From assembly GCF_001653235.2 (NCBI RefSeq), contig NC_035791.1:1488001-1552000 (forward strand): a stretch of DNA of 64,000 bases, in the 5' to 3' direction. Shown in pieces: positions 10,749-22,927 of this stretch; within the stretch, counting starts at the first letter, position 1; each line of letters opens with the position of its first letter. Both the position numbers and the translations under genes were made by a program. This stretch comes from Pochonia chlamydosporia 170 (Eukaryota; Ascomycota; Sordariomycetes; Hypocreales; Clavicipitaceae). Under the pieces are notes generated by a model. That model did not search any database. It worked only from the letters and a program-made list of their open reading frames with translations, and was not told where the DNA came from.

Positions 10749-11935
10749 ATGCAGGCCGCAAAGGCTACTCATCCTATCGAATTCGAGTTTGTAATTGGTA
10801 ATCGACCACAGGACTTGAGGGCTGACACCAGTCGCAAGCTTCGGTCATACCTGTCCAAGCGCGCCTGGAAAGCACACCGTGATCAGTACGCACAGTCACG
10901 AGGCGAGTCTGACTCTCCATCAAACTCGTCCTCTTCAGGATCCCAAAACGAGGAGCACGCATCCAATAGCAGCACAACAGATGGCGCTGATAAGCTTTCA
11001 CGGAAGCTAACTGCCGCCAAAACCGCTCGTCGCAGGAAAAATAAACTCCAAACAGTTACTTTTGAATGTGTCGAAACTCGTCCAGTTGCGGCCCCGGTCC
11101 CTTTCATCTGGGGGGCCGTACAAGATGCAACAGACAAGTACAGTCTCGATGACTTGTCAGACGACAGAATACTTCAACTATTTGCGCAAACCGTTGCAAA
11201 GTTGCTGCCCATGGATACACACTTTGGCGGCGGCCGTGTAGATCCATTCAGGTCATATCCGGGACCTTGGCGGTCTTATATTCCAGCATTGGCAGACCAT
11301 TGTAAGTCCAGCGTCCATGGCACAGTGGCATTATATGCACAAAACTGAGGGAGGTCCCTCTTTATTTGGTGAATACATACTCACCAATACCAGACATTGT
11401 GCAAATGGCCCGAGACATTCCTGAATTGGATCAACCTGGCAACAAAGGACTGCTGAGATCCAGATGGTTTCCCCTAGTTCTTTCTGACAATGCTCCCTTC
11501 CAAGTGGTTATGCTCCTTGCAGCAGCCAACTACGCTTCGGTCAACAACATCAGCACCTTGGGCTGTCATATCCTCCGCATGAAACACGATGCCATTACTG
11601 CTATCAACAATACATTTCACGACGACAGGAAACTAACTAGTGACTGCTTGATTGGGGCCGTGGCCAAAATGGCCAGTTTCGAGGCGATGCACGGAGACGT
11701 CCAGTCCTATCAGATGCACATGGACGGGTTGGTGCGGATGTTGGAGCTGAGAGGCGGATTGGACTCGTTGGGGCTGGGCGGATTGCTTCGGCGAATGGTG
11801 GTGTGGATTGATCTAAATGCTTCATTTTTGCTTAATATTCCGAGATATTTTCCTGGGACAACGTTTACGGGTGTTGAGGAACCGGCGGTAGTGGAGGTGC
11901 TGGAACCGAATCCCGAACGATTTATAGGTGTATAG
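10749..11935 (+). CDS. Fungal-specific transcription factor-like protein without zinc cluster
   Basis: Two exons, 10749-11301 and 11394-11935, give 364 residues. The intron is 92 bp with donor GTAAGT and acceptor ATACCAG, the only acceptor I found that keeps the frame. Residues 1-100 are basic and Ser-rich (SRKLRSYLSKRAWKAHR, KTARRRKNK). The rest is helical and resembles the middle homology region of fungal Zn2Cys6 regulators (Fungal_trans_2/DUF3468 type): FPLVLSDNAPFQVVMLLAAA, HDAITAINNTF, DCLIGAVAKMASFEAMHGD, HMDGLVRMLELRGG. No Cys-rich zinc cluster is present, so it cannot bind DNA by that fold. Many mould genomes hold such cluster-less relatives. It lies head to head with a dehydrogenase, which it might control. 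Confidence 0.72.
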
Positions 11936-12537
11936 GATAGCCATGGCTGCGGACAGGATACACGCACACTCACATATAAAATATCCCTATATAGTACTGC
12001 CAACTTGCATGTGCTCATATGTAGCGCCGCCGCAAAGCTCAGATCATAGCTGCTCATACCCTGATTAAGTCTTCCGTGAAAAGAAAAGTCCTCATTAAAA
12101 CACAATCTGAAACACAATCTGTGGCACATTGTTTAATATGTACGGTTTAAATATATTAGACGTATTGAAAATTAAAAAATATTTTGTGAATTTTGATATT
12201 TTTATGGCTCATTACTCAACCAAGACATGTAAAAAAGTAAAATCCAACTGAATTCCCTTTGCATTAAAAAATCATAACTCATTCCACATGTACCCAATAT
12301 CCTCTCTCATCCCGAACATTACCTCCTCCACGACCCACACGTCACCGAATTTTAAAAAAACAAACCCCCAAATGATGAAAAATAGAGGTATGATGCAAAC
12401 CCTCTAATTGTGCTGGTTCTTGTCCCATCCCATGCGCCGTACTGTGCAGTAACGAGCCTCACGAGGTCACAAAAGAAAAGAAGCTGACATGAAAGGAAAC
12501 ATAAGGAAAACTTTGAGGAAAAGGAAAAACAACCCCG
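11936..12537. other. Convergent AT-rich intergenic region
   Basis: The 3' ends of the regulator-like gene and the wall-protein gene meet here. Positions 12125-12360 are markedly AT-rich with several A and T runs, consistent with termination and polyadenylation on both strands. No gene was seen. Confidence 0.55.
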
Positions 12538-14772
12538 TTAAATCATGGCCAACGCACCAAGGATACCGGCAACGACGTACCCAACAACAGGGTGATTCGA
12601 GCCCGCCGCACCAACAGGAGCACCCGTCGTGGTAGCGATGACGGTGGACGAAGGACCACTCTCCTGGACGACGTAAGTGCTCTGCTCGACCTTTGTGACC
12701 GCCGGGCCAGGAAGGGTAACTACCTGAGTGACCTCGCCGCCGTGGCTCTCCGTCACGGTGAGCACCTCGACGGAAGTTTCGGTCTGGCCGGGAGCCGTGA
12801 CGCTCTGGTACACGAGGCTGGAGTGCGCGACGGTGACGACCTGCGTCCTGAAGTTGGTGACGGTCTGTCGCTGGCCAGACACGTAGATGACCTGCGTGTA
12901 GGGGACGACGTTGGTCTCCGTGTGGTAGGCGACGTTTGTGGCGGTGACGGTCTCGCCGGGCTGGAAGACGGTCTGCTGGACGGTGTTACGGACGACCGTC
13001 TCGATGAGCTTGGTGGTGGTGTAGGTGAGGGTTGTGCGCTGGCCGCTTATGGTGGTGACCTGGGTGACGGGGCAGAGGGACGTGATTGTGGATGTGATGA
13101 CGTCGGTTTCCGTGGCCGTGGTGTTGGGCTGGACGAGCGTCTTTTGCACGGTGGTCGGGATGACGGTGGTGATGAGGCTGATTGTAGTCTTGGTGATGGT
13201 CGTGCGGTGCCCGCCGATGGTGGTGACTTGGGTTACGGGGCAGTAGGACGTGATGACGGAGGTGATGCCCTCGACGGCGGTCTTGGTCTTGTCGGGGCGG
13301 GTCACGGTTTCTTGGATGGTCGTGGGGATGACGGTCGTGATGAGCTTGGTGGTGGTGTAGGTGATGGTTGTCCTGCGGCCGCCGATGGTGGTGACTTGGG
13401 TGACGGGGCAGAGGGAGGTGATGGTCTCGGTGACGCCTTCGATGGCTGTCTTGGTTCTGTCGGGTTGGGTCACGGTTTCTTGGACGGTCGTTGGGATGAT
13501 GGTGGTGATGAGACTGGTGGTGGTGTATGTGAGGGTGGTCTTGTGGCCTCCAATGGTGGTAACCTGAGTAACAGGGCAGAGAGAGGTAATAGTCTTGGTG
13601 ACGCCTTGAACCTCAATCTTGGTCTTGTCTGGCTTCACGACGGTTTCCTGGACAGTGGTCGGGATGATGGTGGTGATGAGACTGGTGGTCGTGTAAGTGA
13701 GCGTGGTCTTGTGGCCTCCAATGGTGGTGACTTGGGTGACTGGGCAGAGACTTGTGATGGTCTTGGTGACACCTTGAACCTCGATCTTGGTCTTGTCTGG
13801 CTTGACAACAGTCTGTTGGACCGTAGTAGGGATAATTGTCGTGATCAGGCTAGTAGTCGTGTAAGTAAGCGTGGTCCTGTGGCCCCCAATAGTAGTAACT
13901 TGAGTAACAGGGCAAAGAGAGGTAATGGTCTTGGTCACGCCCTCAACTTCAATCTTGGTCTTGTCTGGCTTTACAACAGTCTGCTGCACTGTAGTAGGGA
14001 TGATTGTCGTGATGAGGCTGGTTGTAGTATAAGTAAGCGTTGTCCTACGCCCACCAATAGTAGTAACCTGCGTAACAGGGCAAAGAGACGTAATAGTCTT
14101 TGTAACTCCCTCAATCTCAATCTTAGTCTTATCAGGCTTGACTACCGTCTCCTGCACAGTCGTAGGAATAATCGTAGTAATCAGGCTGGTGGTCGTGTAC
14201 GTGAGTGTTGTCCTGCGGCCTCCAATGGTAGTAACCTGCGTAACCGGGCAAAGACTAGTAATGGTCTTGGTCACGCCCTCAATCTCGGTCTTGGTCTTGT
14301 CAGGCTGAGTGACGGTAGCGTAAAAAGTGGTAAGCACCCGGGTCACGACCTTGCTGGTCACAGTCTTGGTAGTCACGTAGGTAGTTCCAGGGGCGGTGAT
14401 GGTCTCGGTGGTCGGACAAACAGTCGTGTAAGTGATTTCAACTTCTGTCGTCGTTCCCTTTGTGACGGTTGGTCCGGGGACAGTAACGACGCCACCCTTG
14501 CAACCGCGGCAAGCAGTAACAGTGACGGTCGAGGTAGTAAGCTTGGTGACCAAGACGGTCCTACTATCGTTAGTATCTCCCCATATTGTTGTCTAACTCA
14601 TGAGACAGAAAAACACTCACTTTCCGCCGCGGGTCTCCGTCGCCGTAACAGGACAAGTAGTCACCGTCTCATAAGTCACCATCGTCGTCGTCGGCTGATC
14701 ATATCCCCATCGTGGCTCGACCCCAGCCAATGCTAGCCCGGCACATGCCGCTCCCAGAATGAGAGACCTCAT
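12538..14772 (-). CDS. GPI-anchored cell-wall protein with 56-residue Thr/Val repeats
   Basis: Two exons, 14621-14772 and 12538-14560, with a 60-bp intron containing TACTAAC, give 724 residues. Residues 1-17 are a signal peptide (MRSLILGAACAGLALAG). The body is extremely rich in Thr and Val. It consists of about eight or nine tandem units of 56 residues (168 bp), each with one Cys in LCPVTQVTT and a block like PDKTKIE. The end has a small-residue region (GAPVGAAGSN) followed by a hydrophobic tail (VVGYVVAGILGALAMI), a typical GPI signal. It is therefore a secreted, probably heavily O-mannosylated surface protein attached to the membrane or wall glucan. A role in adhesion, wall structure or masking is likely from composition only. 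I know no named family. Confidence 0.87.
12860..14330 (-). repeat. 168-bp coding tandem repeat array
   Basis: The same segment recurs every 168 bp; for example, the ACAGGGCA/ACTGGGCA block is at 13571, 13739 and 13907. About eight recognisable units encode nearly the same 56 residues. The DNA copies differ at many third codon positions, with A/T-ending codons around 13800-14170 and G/C-ending codons in flanking copies. The units nearest the C-terminal end (below about 13200) are the most diverged at protein level. Confidence 0.88.
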
Positions 14773-17112
14773 GATAAAACCCCCTGGTGACGATAACGAC
14801 AGTAAGAGTGTTAAAACTTCCGAGCCTGGAATGTTAACGAGGGCTGAGACCAGGTTAGGAAGATGTGGTTTGACACTGTTTAAACTAAAAACGAAGGACA
14901 AGTCCCAATAAGTACTGAAGACTAGTAATGTAGTAAACACCACCGATGAGGCTGGGAGCCGGTATAAAAGAGGTTGGAAAGGGGATATCCGAGATGTCAA
15001 AAACACTCAACCGAGGGAGGTTGGGACATGTGAGTTTATACTCGCAGAGAATCAAGCCATGTTCACATCCTCATCTTGACAAACACCTCTAATGGCACCG
15101 TCTTTCCCGGTCACCGCCATATTTCCACGAAAGAGAGCATGAATATCGCCAGTCCAACTCACCAACCCAGAATATTCATGCCACAGGAACATGGCGCCCA
15201 TGCCCCGTCCACCCTCCATGAATACGAAGCCCGCTTCGACAAATCCCCTCAATGTCGCAGAAACAAAAGGGTGTGATTGCGAGCCGTGGGAAAACATGCA
15301 TCCTCGCCGATTCGGCAGGCCTTGGTGCATGATGCATCGTTTCTGGCTATCCCCATCCCCTGGCAATGTCCACCAGAGTCTAGAGGCAAAAAGCCATTAT
15401 TGAAAAAGACCTGTATCTAATGGGTTCTTGGGGGTTGGTTGTTGTCAAGGTTTACAGGTGTCTCCCAGCCATTGGGAAGTTTAAACTCCAACAAAGCCAT
15501 TGTCTTTTGTGCTCTTGGAGTCAACTTGTTTCGTTTTGTCTTCTCCCTGGTTACCCTTTTGAGTAACCACCCATATTATCAACCTTCTTCATCCATTATC
15601 ACTTCATCCATTAACTCCAGGTTGTACATCCATTAACATAGACCGTACATCCATTAACAACCCTTGTCAGCATAACCTTTCACTCAAGATTGGCGTGCCA
15701 CCCGTACGCAACAACGACCGTATGACGAGCAAGGATTAACACGATACGATGCGGAAACTCAATGCCGGATCTGCCACCACTTACATTCACAACAGACCGC
15801 ACTTCTCATCTGCATATTCCCAGCAACGCAACGCAACGCAGCTTGTCTCATGCAATTCCTCCCTTTACTCTGCCTCCAGCCACCGTTGCCCTGACTGTAA
15901 CTGTACCGTAAGTGTAACCCGGGCATAATCAGCCCTATGCCAGCACCATCCGCCACATGCCGGTATTTCCAGATCCAACCATCACCACGTCTGCTCCTCC
16001 CCCCCCCCCAGAGGCAAATTCTCCTTATGTACTCTTCATTCTGCAAAGCAATTCAAGCTAGGTACTCATCTGCAAAGTCAATGGCGTGATTGCAAACATC
16101 CGTGGCTGGTGGGTGGCTGGCCAAACCTAAATCCTGCTTTCCAGTCCTTCACCAAACAAACTTTGACCATACATACACGAGCTCATGCCATGGCCCAAAA
16201 AAACAATGATGCAAATTCTAAATCGTGCCCTAACAACAACCGGGAAACCAGCCCAAAAAGTAAAAGCCTGCTGTAAATCGCAGAAACTATGTCTTCACAA
16301 GACAGGCACTCCAGTCCGGATATCCGCGTCGTCGAAACGCCAAGCACCTCCATGATGGCCAACCTCGTATTTTGGCACAAAAAGGGCGTGAGCTCTCCAC
16401 ACTGGATGCTCCGTACAATCAGGGCGCAATGTTTCACTGCATTTTGATTTCTCCTCACGGCACAGGTCCCACAGGTGGTTCTTGCAATCTTGAAGATACA
16501 GAGTACAATGGTGGTGATTGTGCTTTTGTAGGAGGCACTTGGTCGTTCGTCTTCATGGCGTCAATGGCTTGCTGGTCGCATGGCAGGAAATGCTGTCCGG
16601 TTCCATTGTCCGCCAGCCACCATTTTGCAATGCGAGACAAGATTGGATCGATGACCTGCGGTGTTTATTACGGAGAGACACTGTTTGATGAGTCCGTTAT
16701 GTACGGAGCACAAATGACATGAGTCTACTCTGTACATCCACAGATGCAGATGCAGATGCAGAGACACAGATACAGATACAGATACATCTCGACAATGGAC
16801 AATGGACAATGGACAATGGACAATGGATGGAATGCGGGATCGGAACGCTCCCGATGACTCCACCGCATCGTGACGCCACAAACAGACCAGACTGATATGC
16901 AAATCATCAACCATCTGCGTGGCTGCACAATCGATATGCCGTAATGCTCCGAGCCATGCCCATCATCACGGAACCATGCTCCGTGCTCCATGTATTTCAA
17001 AGACTTACTCCGTACATCAGCTGTCACAGCTGTGCACACTCCCACGTGGATAATCAGGAACATAATAATACTGCATTGGCGCTTCATAACTCGTTACCTA
17101 ATGAAGCCTGCC
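14773..17112. other. Gene-free stretch with microsatellites
   Basis: No convincing gene was found in 2.3 kb. The first 250 bases should be the wall-protein promoter. Short tandem repeats lie at 16741-16827. Several copies of a CTCCGTAC/GTACGGAG word occur (16408, 16701, 17008). A C run lies near 16002-16010. Confidence 0.5.
16741..16827. repeat. Compound microsatellite (GATGCA, GATACA, ACAATGG units)
   Basis: Three simple repeats follow one another: about three CAGATG units, three CAGATA units and five copies of the 7-mer ACAATGG. It is non-coding. Confidence 0.85.
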
Positions 17113-19002
17113 CTACACCCTCGCAAAGGCCTGCGAGGCGTCCATGAACAAACTAGCTACCAGCAACACTCCATTGAATATCGCCATCATGTAAAACGGT
17201 GCCCCGTTCGACACCGAGTCAAACAGTGCTCCTCCAACCTTGGTCAACAGCAGAATCGCTGCTCCACCGCACAGCGAGTATACGCCAGCAATAGACCCCT
17301 TCAACCGCACCCGTGACGCCGAGTCCTCGTTGGTAGACATGCGGATCAGTGGCTCTGATTCCGCCGACTCATCCTCGTCCGGTGCAATCGATGGCTCCCG
17401 TCGTACTGACCGCGGCAGCTCAACTGCAATGACTCCCTGCCCAAGCGATCCCAAACTGCACACAATCGCGCCGATCTGGCTGATGCCAATGAGCGCCACT
17501 ACCAGGAAAATGAAGGGCGTTCCACCCCTTTCTTCAACATTCTTGAACTCTGGGCTTGACAGTTGGGGCAGGGTCAAGTACCCAACCATGCCAAACACCG
17601 TAGCCACAACAATTGGGTAGTTTACCCGGCCGGCTCGTCCGGACAGATAGCCAAACAGTGGTGCACAAACGAGTCCCATCAGTTGTGCCACTCCGGTAAG
17701 GATCGAAGACAGTACGTAAGCTGCGCGGCATTCCTTCTTCAACTCTGGCGAGGGGTCGTTGGGCGAGCCTTGGCAGAAGCCATTGCTGATGAAGAACGTG
17801 TTGACGTAGAGTGGGATGAAGAGCGATATGGCCACTGTCGATGCTCTGGCCACAAAGCCGCCAATATATCCAAGTGATATCCTGGAGTCCGTGAACCCCA
17901 ACAGCACCGAGTCCTTCATTAGATGAAGATATGGAATCACCTTCTGCTCATCATTAGCGTTAATTCTGCAAAGATTCCCCCCTCAACGGGCAATGGCAAA
18001 CATACCCGGCGTTGTGTCCCATCCCCATCCTCGGCTGCCAATCTCGAAAATCCGTCTCGCTCAGAGATGCCAAACAAAACCTTCAACCCTTTACCCTCCT
18101 CACCTTTGAGATTGCGCAGACCAACAAAAACAAACGCGGCAACAACCAAAGCAACAGCGCCGACCACGTAAAAGCTATATGACACCGCTTGACCAGGTGT
18201 CACTCCATCAATGTCGCCAAATCTAGCAGGCAGCGGCAGAAACAAGGACAGCGCAACAAGCGCACCACAGCCCGTAAATAAGCCGACAAACCCAGCTAGC
18301 GCAGACGGCTTCGCAGACTTAGCCGCCGTATCAATCTGCTGACGAGACGCGCGCGAGTCGTTCGACAATGACCGCGTATATCGTTCCGGCGTAATGGTGA
18401 CTTCAGATTCCACAGAAAACGCAACGCTCAATCGCTGGTTGGGCTTGTATCGATGGACTCCGGCCATCACTTCCATCGCCCTCGTCCGTCAATGACGGCA
18501 GTATAGCTGTAACCATGGTCGCCCTACATTTTCCACAATCATCCAACTGTCAGCCTTGCGTCCCAAGTCTCGGCTCGGTCGAGCTATCTCCGAACACCAC
18601 CAGGAGGATCACAACTTACGCCGCCGAGGCTCCTACCGCGAAGAAAATCCGCGCAAGCAACAGCTGCGGATAGACATTCTTCGCTTGGACAAACAGCACC
18701 AAGGCAAGTCCAATCACCGTGTATCCTATCACCGCAACCCATCGCACTCCCAGTCTGTCTGAGACGAGTCCCCATGTCGGGCACGCCACCAGGGCAACAA
18801 GTTCGTCGGCGAAGCCAAGCGTGCCCACGACGTCGCCTACATTCTTCTTCTGGCCGATGAGGTCTGTGATGACAAAGGATACGGAGCTGTTTAAGAAGAC
18901 GAGGAATGATATGGAGAAGAGCGAGATGCCCAGAAGGTACGTGATGGCCTGGGCAGTGGTTGTGGATGGCGCAAACGGCAAGTACCGGGATATCGATGCC
19001 AT
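17113..19002 (-). CDS. MFS transporter with apparent frame break
   Basis: Exons 18620-19002, about 18006-18523 and 17113-17943 encode a 12-helix major facilitator protein of about 555 residues. It starts MASISRYLPFAPSTTTAQA. A conserved-looking patch spans the first splice (RIFFAVGASAA then ATMVTAILPSLTDE). Later parts include VGLFTGCGALVALSLFLPLP, a charged central loop, and a C-terminal half with RMSTNEDSASRVRLKGSIAGVYSLCGG in segments. Within exon 2 the frame used at ATMVTAILPSLTDE is shifted by one base from the frame used at VESEVTITPERYTRS. The exons sum to 3n+1 bases. A 70-bp intron (18401-18470, GTGATG...TGAAG) or a 58-bp one would repair it, but both are weak. Otherwise the copy is frameshifted or the sequence has an error. 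Substrate unknown; location is a membrane. Confidence 0.75.
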
Positions 19003-19660
19003 AGCTGCAGAGTGATTGCTGAATGACCTCTAGATGAGAGGCGGTGGGCAGAATCACATGGCGTGACGGAATATCGCTGCTGTATGAAACACTGTTGTCG
19101 GAGCGAGGTGCAAGGGAAGCTCAAAAGTTGTTATGACGCGCATGAATGTTTGGGCCGCGGGTTTGCTAGGCTAGTACGGTTTACGGGCGTGGTTGTCTTA
19201 CATAAGCCTCGGCAGTTGTACTTGCCCTCCGGCATTTGAGCAACCCTTTGCGAGCAATGAAGACGGATAAGGTCAGGCACAAGGTCTGAATGAAATGCAG
19301 CTTCCGAATCACCATTTTTGAACTGCCTAGCATTTAAATCTTCTTCTATAGACGTTGTGGTCAATTCACGAGACCCTATGTACATAAGCTCAAGCCACGG
19401 CTTGGTTCCATGCTAGACCCGACGAGCCGAACGCCACAATATCGTAGCCCAATCTTCAAGTACACAAACCAGATAAAACGACATGACCAGCCATTGATAG
19501 TAATTTGTGTGGAAACTAGCACTGTACCTCACGCAGTCGCCAAGCCATGACACCTTGTAACCATATTTATTCCGAATGACTATAATTCATGTTCCCTAAC
19601 TCCTAGAATCCGATCCGACCGCTACAGCATCCATTGTAAAACAGTAAACCATGATTTTGC
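19003..19660. other. Intergenic region between MFS gene and ARP8
   Basis: Both neighbours are on the minus strand, so this holds the MFS promoter and the ARP8 terminator. No coding exon or repeat was recognised. Confidence 0.5.
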
Positions 19661-22025
19661 CTACCAAGCCCAAAGCACCTTGTGATGGAGTGTCCGCGCC
19701 CCCAACCGCTCGAATTCAAATGGGGTAATCCATGAGTCGTTCGTTGAGAGTTTGGCAAACACGCTAGCCCCCTTCCACGCGACAACCTGCTCATCCATGT
19801 CCCTAGCACTCCTACTTACCAGGATCCTGTCGTACAAGTCTGGTCGTCGAGCTTTGATCTTCTCTTCCAAGACAACCGTGAATTGGGGAATCTTTGAACC
19901 GCCTCCAATAACCATGATACTGCCCAACAAGTCGCGCAGTTTCTTGTCCTCTCCCTTGGCGGCGTTTTGGATACTGGTCAGAATCGCAATATCTAGAGGC
20001 GCCATGGGCAGAATGCTCTCTCTTTCAACCGCAATATCATTGGGAGTTCGAGTGTTGGATTCGACAAACATGCCAGCAGGGGCCTGCGACGCTTGAGACT
20101 GTTGTCCAGGCACCGGTGTGCCGGCGGCTCGAGAGCCGCTCGGGGCGGGACTGTCACCATTCAGAGCCTCTTTCCCAGCCCCGAAGATGTATGGTGCTGG
20201 TGTTCCATTTCCTTCTGGTGCTGGGGACCCGGCATGGGAACCACCAGGCGTGCCATTAGCTCCGATATCACCTTTGCCGAGGAAGTTGAATGGCTGAGCC
20301 CGTTCCTTGCTAGGTGTGGAAACTTCTGGTTGCGACTGTGACGGGCCATTCGTAGTAGCCATGATTGAAGGCTTGAGCAAGGCCAAGATGGCAAGCTGGG
20401 CGGCGGAGGTCGGGTCATCGGGAATTTCGATATCATAGGCATTACATGAGCGCTCAACAAGCTTCCGTCGTCCCCGAAGCTTGGTACTGTTGTCAAATAT
20501 TGACGGGTCGAATACGCCCATGGGCGATAAAATGACTTCATCATACGTCTTGAACGTGTATTTCCGTGTAGATTGGTTAGGGGCTCGGACGTGGAAGTTG
20601 TTCACCTGCACAGAAATGTCTGCCTGGGACATTGTGCAGTGTTTGATTTTCAACTCCTCGGCCAAAAGGAAGTCGTATCGCCTTCGTAAGTTGATTTCTT
20701 GGTACGGGAAGTTGTCGTAGAGCATCATCTTCATAAAAGTCTCGGTAATGTCGTATCCACCATACTTCATGTTGATTCTCGAGTCTTCAATGCAGAGGCC
20801 GTCTTCAACGCAAGTAACCGACGTCTTTTGTGCGCCAACGTCTACCACACAAGCCTGGGTGTATCCAGCGCCAAAGGTTGCCGCCATGCTCTCTTGAACA
20901 AAGCAAACCTTGTTGAACTCGAACCATACCATGCATGATCGCAAAATTTGCTCAACATACTTTTTGTCATAAAGATCAGGAATAACAAACACGCAGCTGT
21001 ATTGTTGCCATTCACTATTCGTGGTCAAGCCAAGCTCTGTTCGTAGTGCCTTGTCCAGCAGCGTCTCGAAGTCATCGTATAGATGCTCCTGGCTAGAATA
21101 TTCGTCCTCGTTCCACCACCCGCATCGCAATGGCCACCAGAGTTTGAATTTGGGATCTGAATCGTCGGGCACACGGAGAGCATCATTACCAATGAAGCAA
21201 GAAGCTAGTGATTCGGGGTCCTCGAGGCTCTTGACGTCGGTCCACTCTATCTCCAGAGGGTCGTTGTGCTTTTCAATAATCTCGGGTTCTGTCCGGCGAT
21301 TGAAGGTCTGGACTAATTCCTTGGAATTTGGCAAAACTTTTCTCTTGTTGGCGCGCATCTCCGACTTCAAGTCGCTGCACATTTTTGAATACTTCTTGGA
21401 CCATTCCTCGCCATATTGCTGATCGGTAGTCTTGGCTTCAAATTGTCGCCGGGGCAGGGCCTCATACATTTCGGACTCTGTTTGGGGGAACTTGCTCGCC
21501 AAAGTAGTCGGGATGGTTCTGGGGAGGGCGTCGCTGGCGAAACCAATGCGAAGATTCTGGCTGCCGGGATGGATGACAATGATTCGAGAGGGTTCGTCCC
21601 CGCCAGCAGGAGTCGCAGCACCATCGTCCTCAGCCAGATCAGGAACGGGAAGAGGCAATTCGCCATTCGCGGGTTTTGATAGTAGCCGATCGCGGTCTCT
21701 GGCACCTTGAACAAGCCGGTCGCGCGTTGCATCGTTTTGAAGTCGCAAAGCTAAAACTTGGTCATCCCGCTTCATGTAGTCGCTAATCAGTGTCAGCAAT
21801 GAATCTGTTAAAGTACGAGGGATGAACTTACGTATAGTAGTTCTTCTGGTTAATGGGAGCGACGTCCGGCCAGGTCGTCAGCTTCATGCCATTGTCAGTT
21901 CGCTCCAGGCCTGGGGTGGAAAGTCAGCGCATCTATGGTCGCAATCATGGACGGTGATGCAGAGCGTAGTTGGAATATGACTTACCCTCCCTCAGGAGAA
22001 CTCTCTCGGACACCTTGCCAACCAT
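19661..22025 (-). CDS. ARP8: Actin-related protein 8 of the INO80 complex
   Basis: Three exons, 21986-22025, 21832-21910 and 19661-21782 (introns 75 and 49 bp), give 746 residues. The N-terminus leads to INQKNYYTDYMKRDDQVLAL, a hallmark of Arp8. The actin fold follows: the first phosphate-loop-like segment IIVIHPGSQNLRIGFASDALPR, then VVDVGAQKTSVTCVEDG, and near the end SIMVIGGGSKIPQFTVVLEE. A Pro/Gly/Ser-rich insertion of about 130 residues (TNGPSQSQPEVSTPS onward) splits the fold before the last subdomain, as known for fungal Arp8. Arp8 sits with Arp4 and actin on the HSA helix of Ino80 and helps bind nucleosomes and linker DNA in the nucleus. It is divergent from the oxygenase gene at 22928. 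The call is firm. Confidence 0.93.
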
Positions 22026-22927
22026 TTTGATAACGGCGACCTTTGCCGAAGCAGACTGGCCGGTTGTTGGGATGAATTGGGTGGACGAAGAAGCAAGTTG
22101 AGAAGGCTGATGCTTTCTTCAGACCAGGCTCAAAGGTCAACCAGTTCGAGCGGCCGCGAATTTCCCGACGCGGTGCTTGAGCCACTGTCACTGAGCGACA
22201 GGTGCTTGTGGCCAGTAGTGGGGCGCTCAAGGGAAGCACTGAACTGAGGTTGAGTGCAACATCCAACCGGATGGCTCAACTTTTATCCGAGGGCTCTCAG
22301 TCTCCAAGCGAGCATCGGACGTCTTGATCCACAGGTGGGGCTGCACAAGGTCTGGTAACAGGCACAAGCGTGCACCATGACAGGGAACTCGGGTAGCACA
22401 GCCTAATTTCTTACCATGGCATGCTTATTTCTACCAGAAATTATCAATTACCGTGTGTTACAATGTGTCTAAAAAAGTTTCACACCCAGCGTAACAATGC
22501 TGATAAACGAAATGGTAGGAACAACTTTTGTTGTTGAGTCTCAAGGTTCAACGCCAAAGAGCTGGGACCACGACACTGCATACACTCCACCCCTCCAATT
22601 AGATCCGTCTAAATATAAGCATACCATGTATGGCAAGTGACTAAATACGGGACATTCCGAGCGCGACAAGTGACCAAGCGACCAAGCGACCAAGCAAGCA
22701 ATACTCAGCCCCGCCTGAGCTCACCATGCTTCATCCCAACCAAGGGTCTATCTAGGAGACGCCCAGCACAGCAAGGAACGAGACAGGTCTTACTCTCGTG
22801 CTGATTTGTGCCCGCTTCTTGCCCGACTCAAGACCGTGAGGTCGAAAAGACACCGTCATCTCTTTGTCTCCTCCAGCAGAGTACAACATCACCGGTGAAT
22901 GTGCCAGATTCACCAAGTGCTACGACA
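22026..22927. other. Divergent promoter region, ARP8 / mpaB-type oxygenase
   Basis: Both genes are transcribed outward from this 0.9-kb stretch. A short GACCAAGC repeat lies at about 22670-22700. No coding exon was recognised; the in-frame sequence before 22928 has no ATG. Confidence 0.5.

Noticed and set aside
12592..14736. 714-codon open frame on the plus strand opposite the wall-protein gene
   Set aside because: It is a shadow of the biased Thr/Val-rich repeats on the minus strand: it is repetitive in step with them, low in complexity and has no family resemblance, whereas the minus frame has a signal peptide, splice sites and GPI signal.
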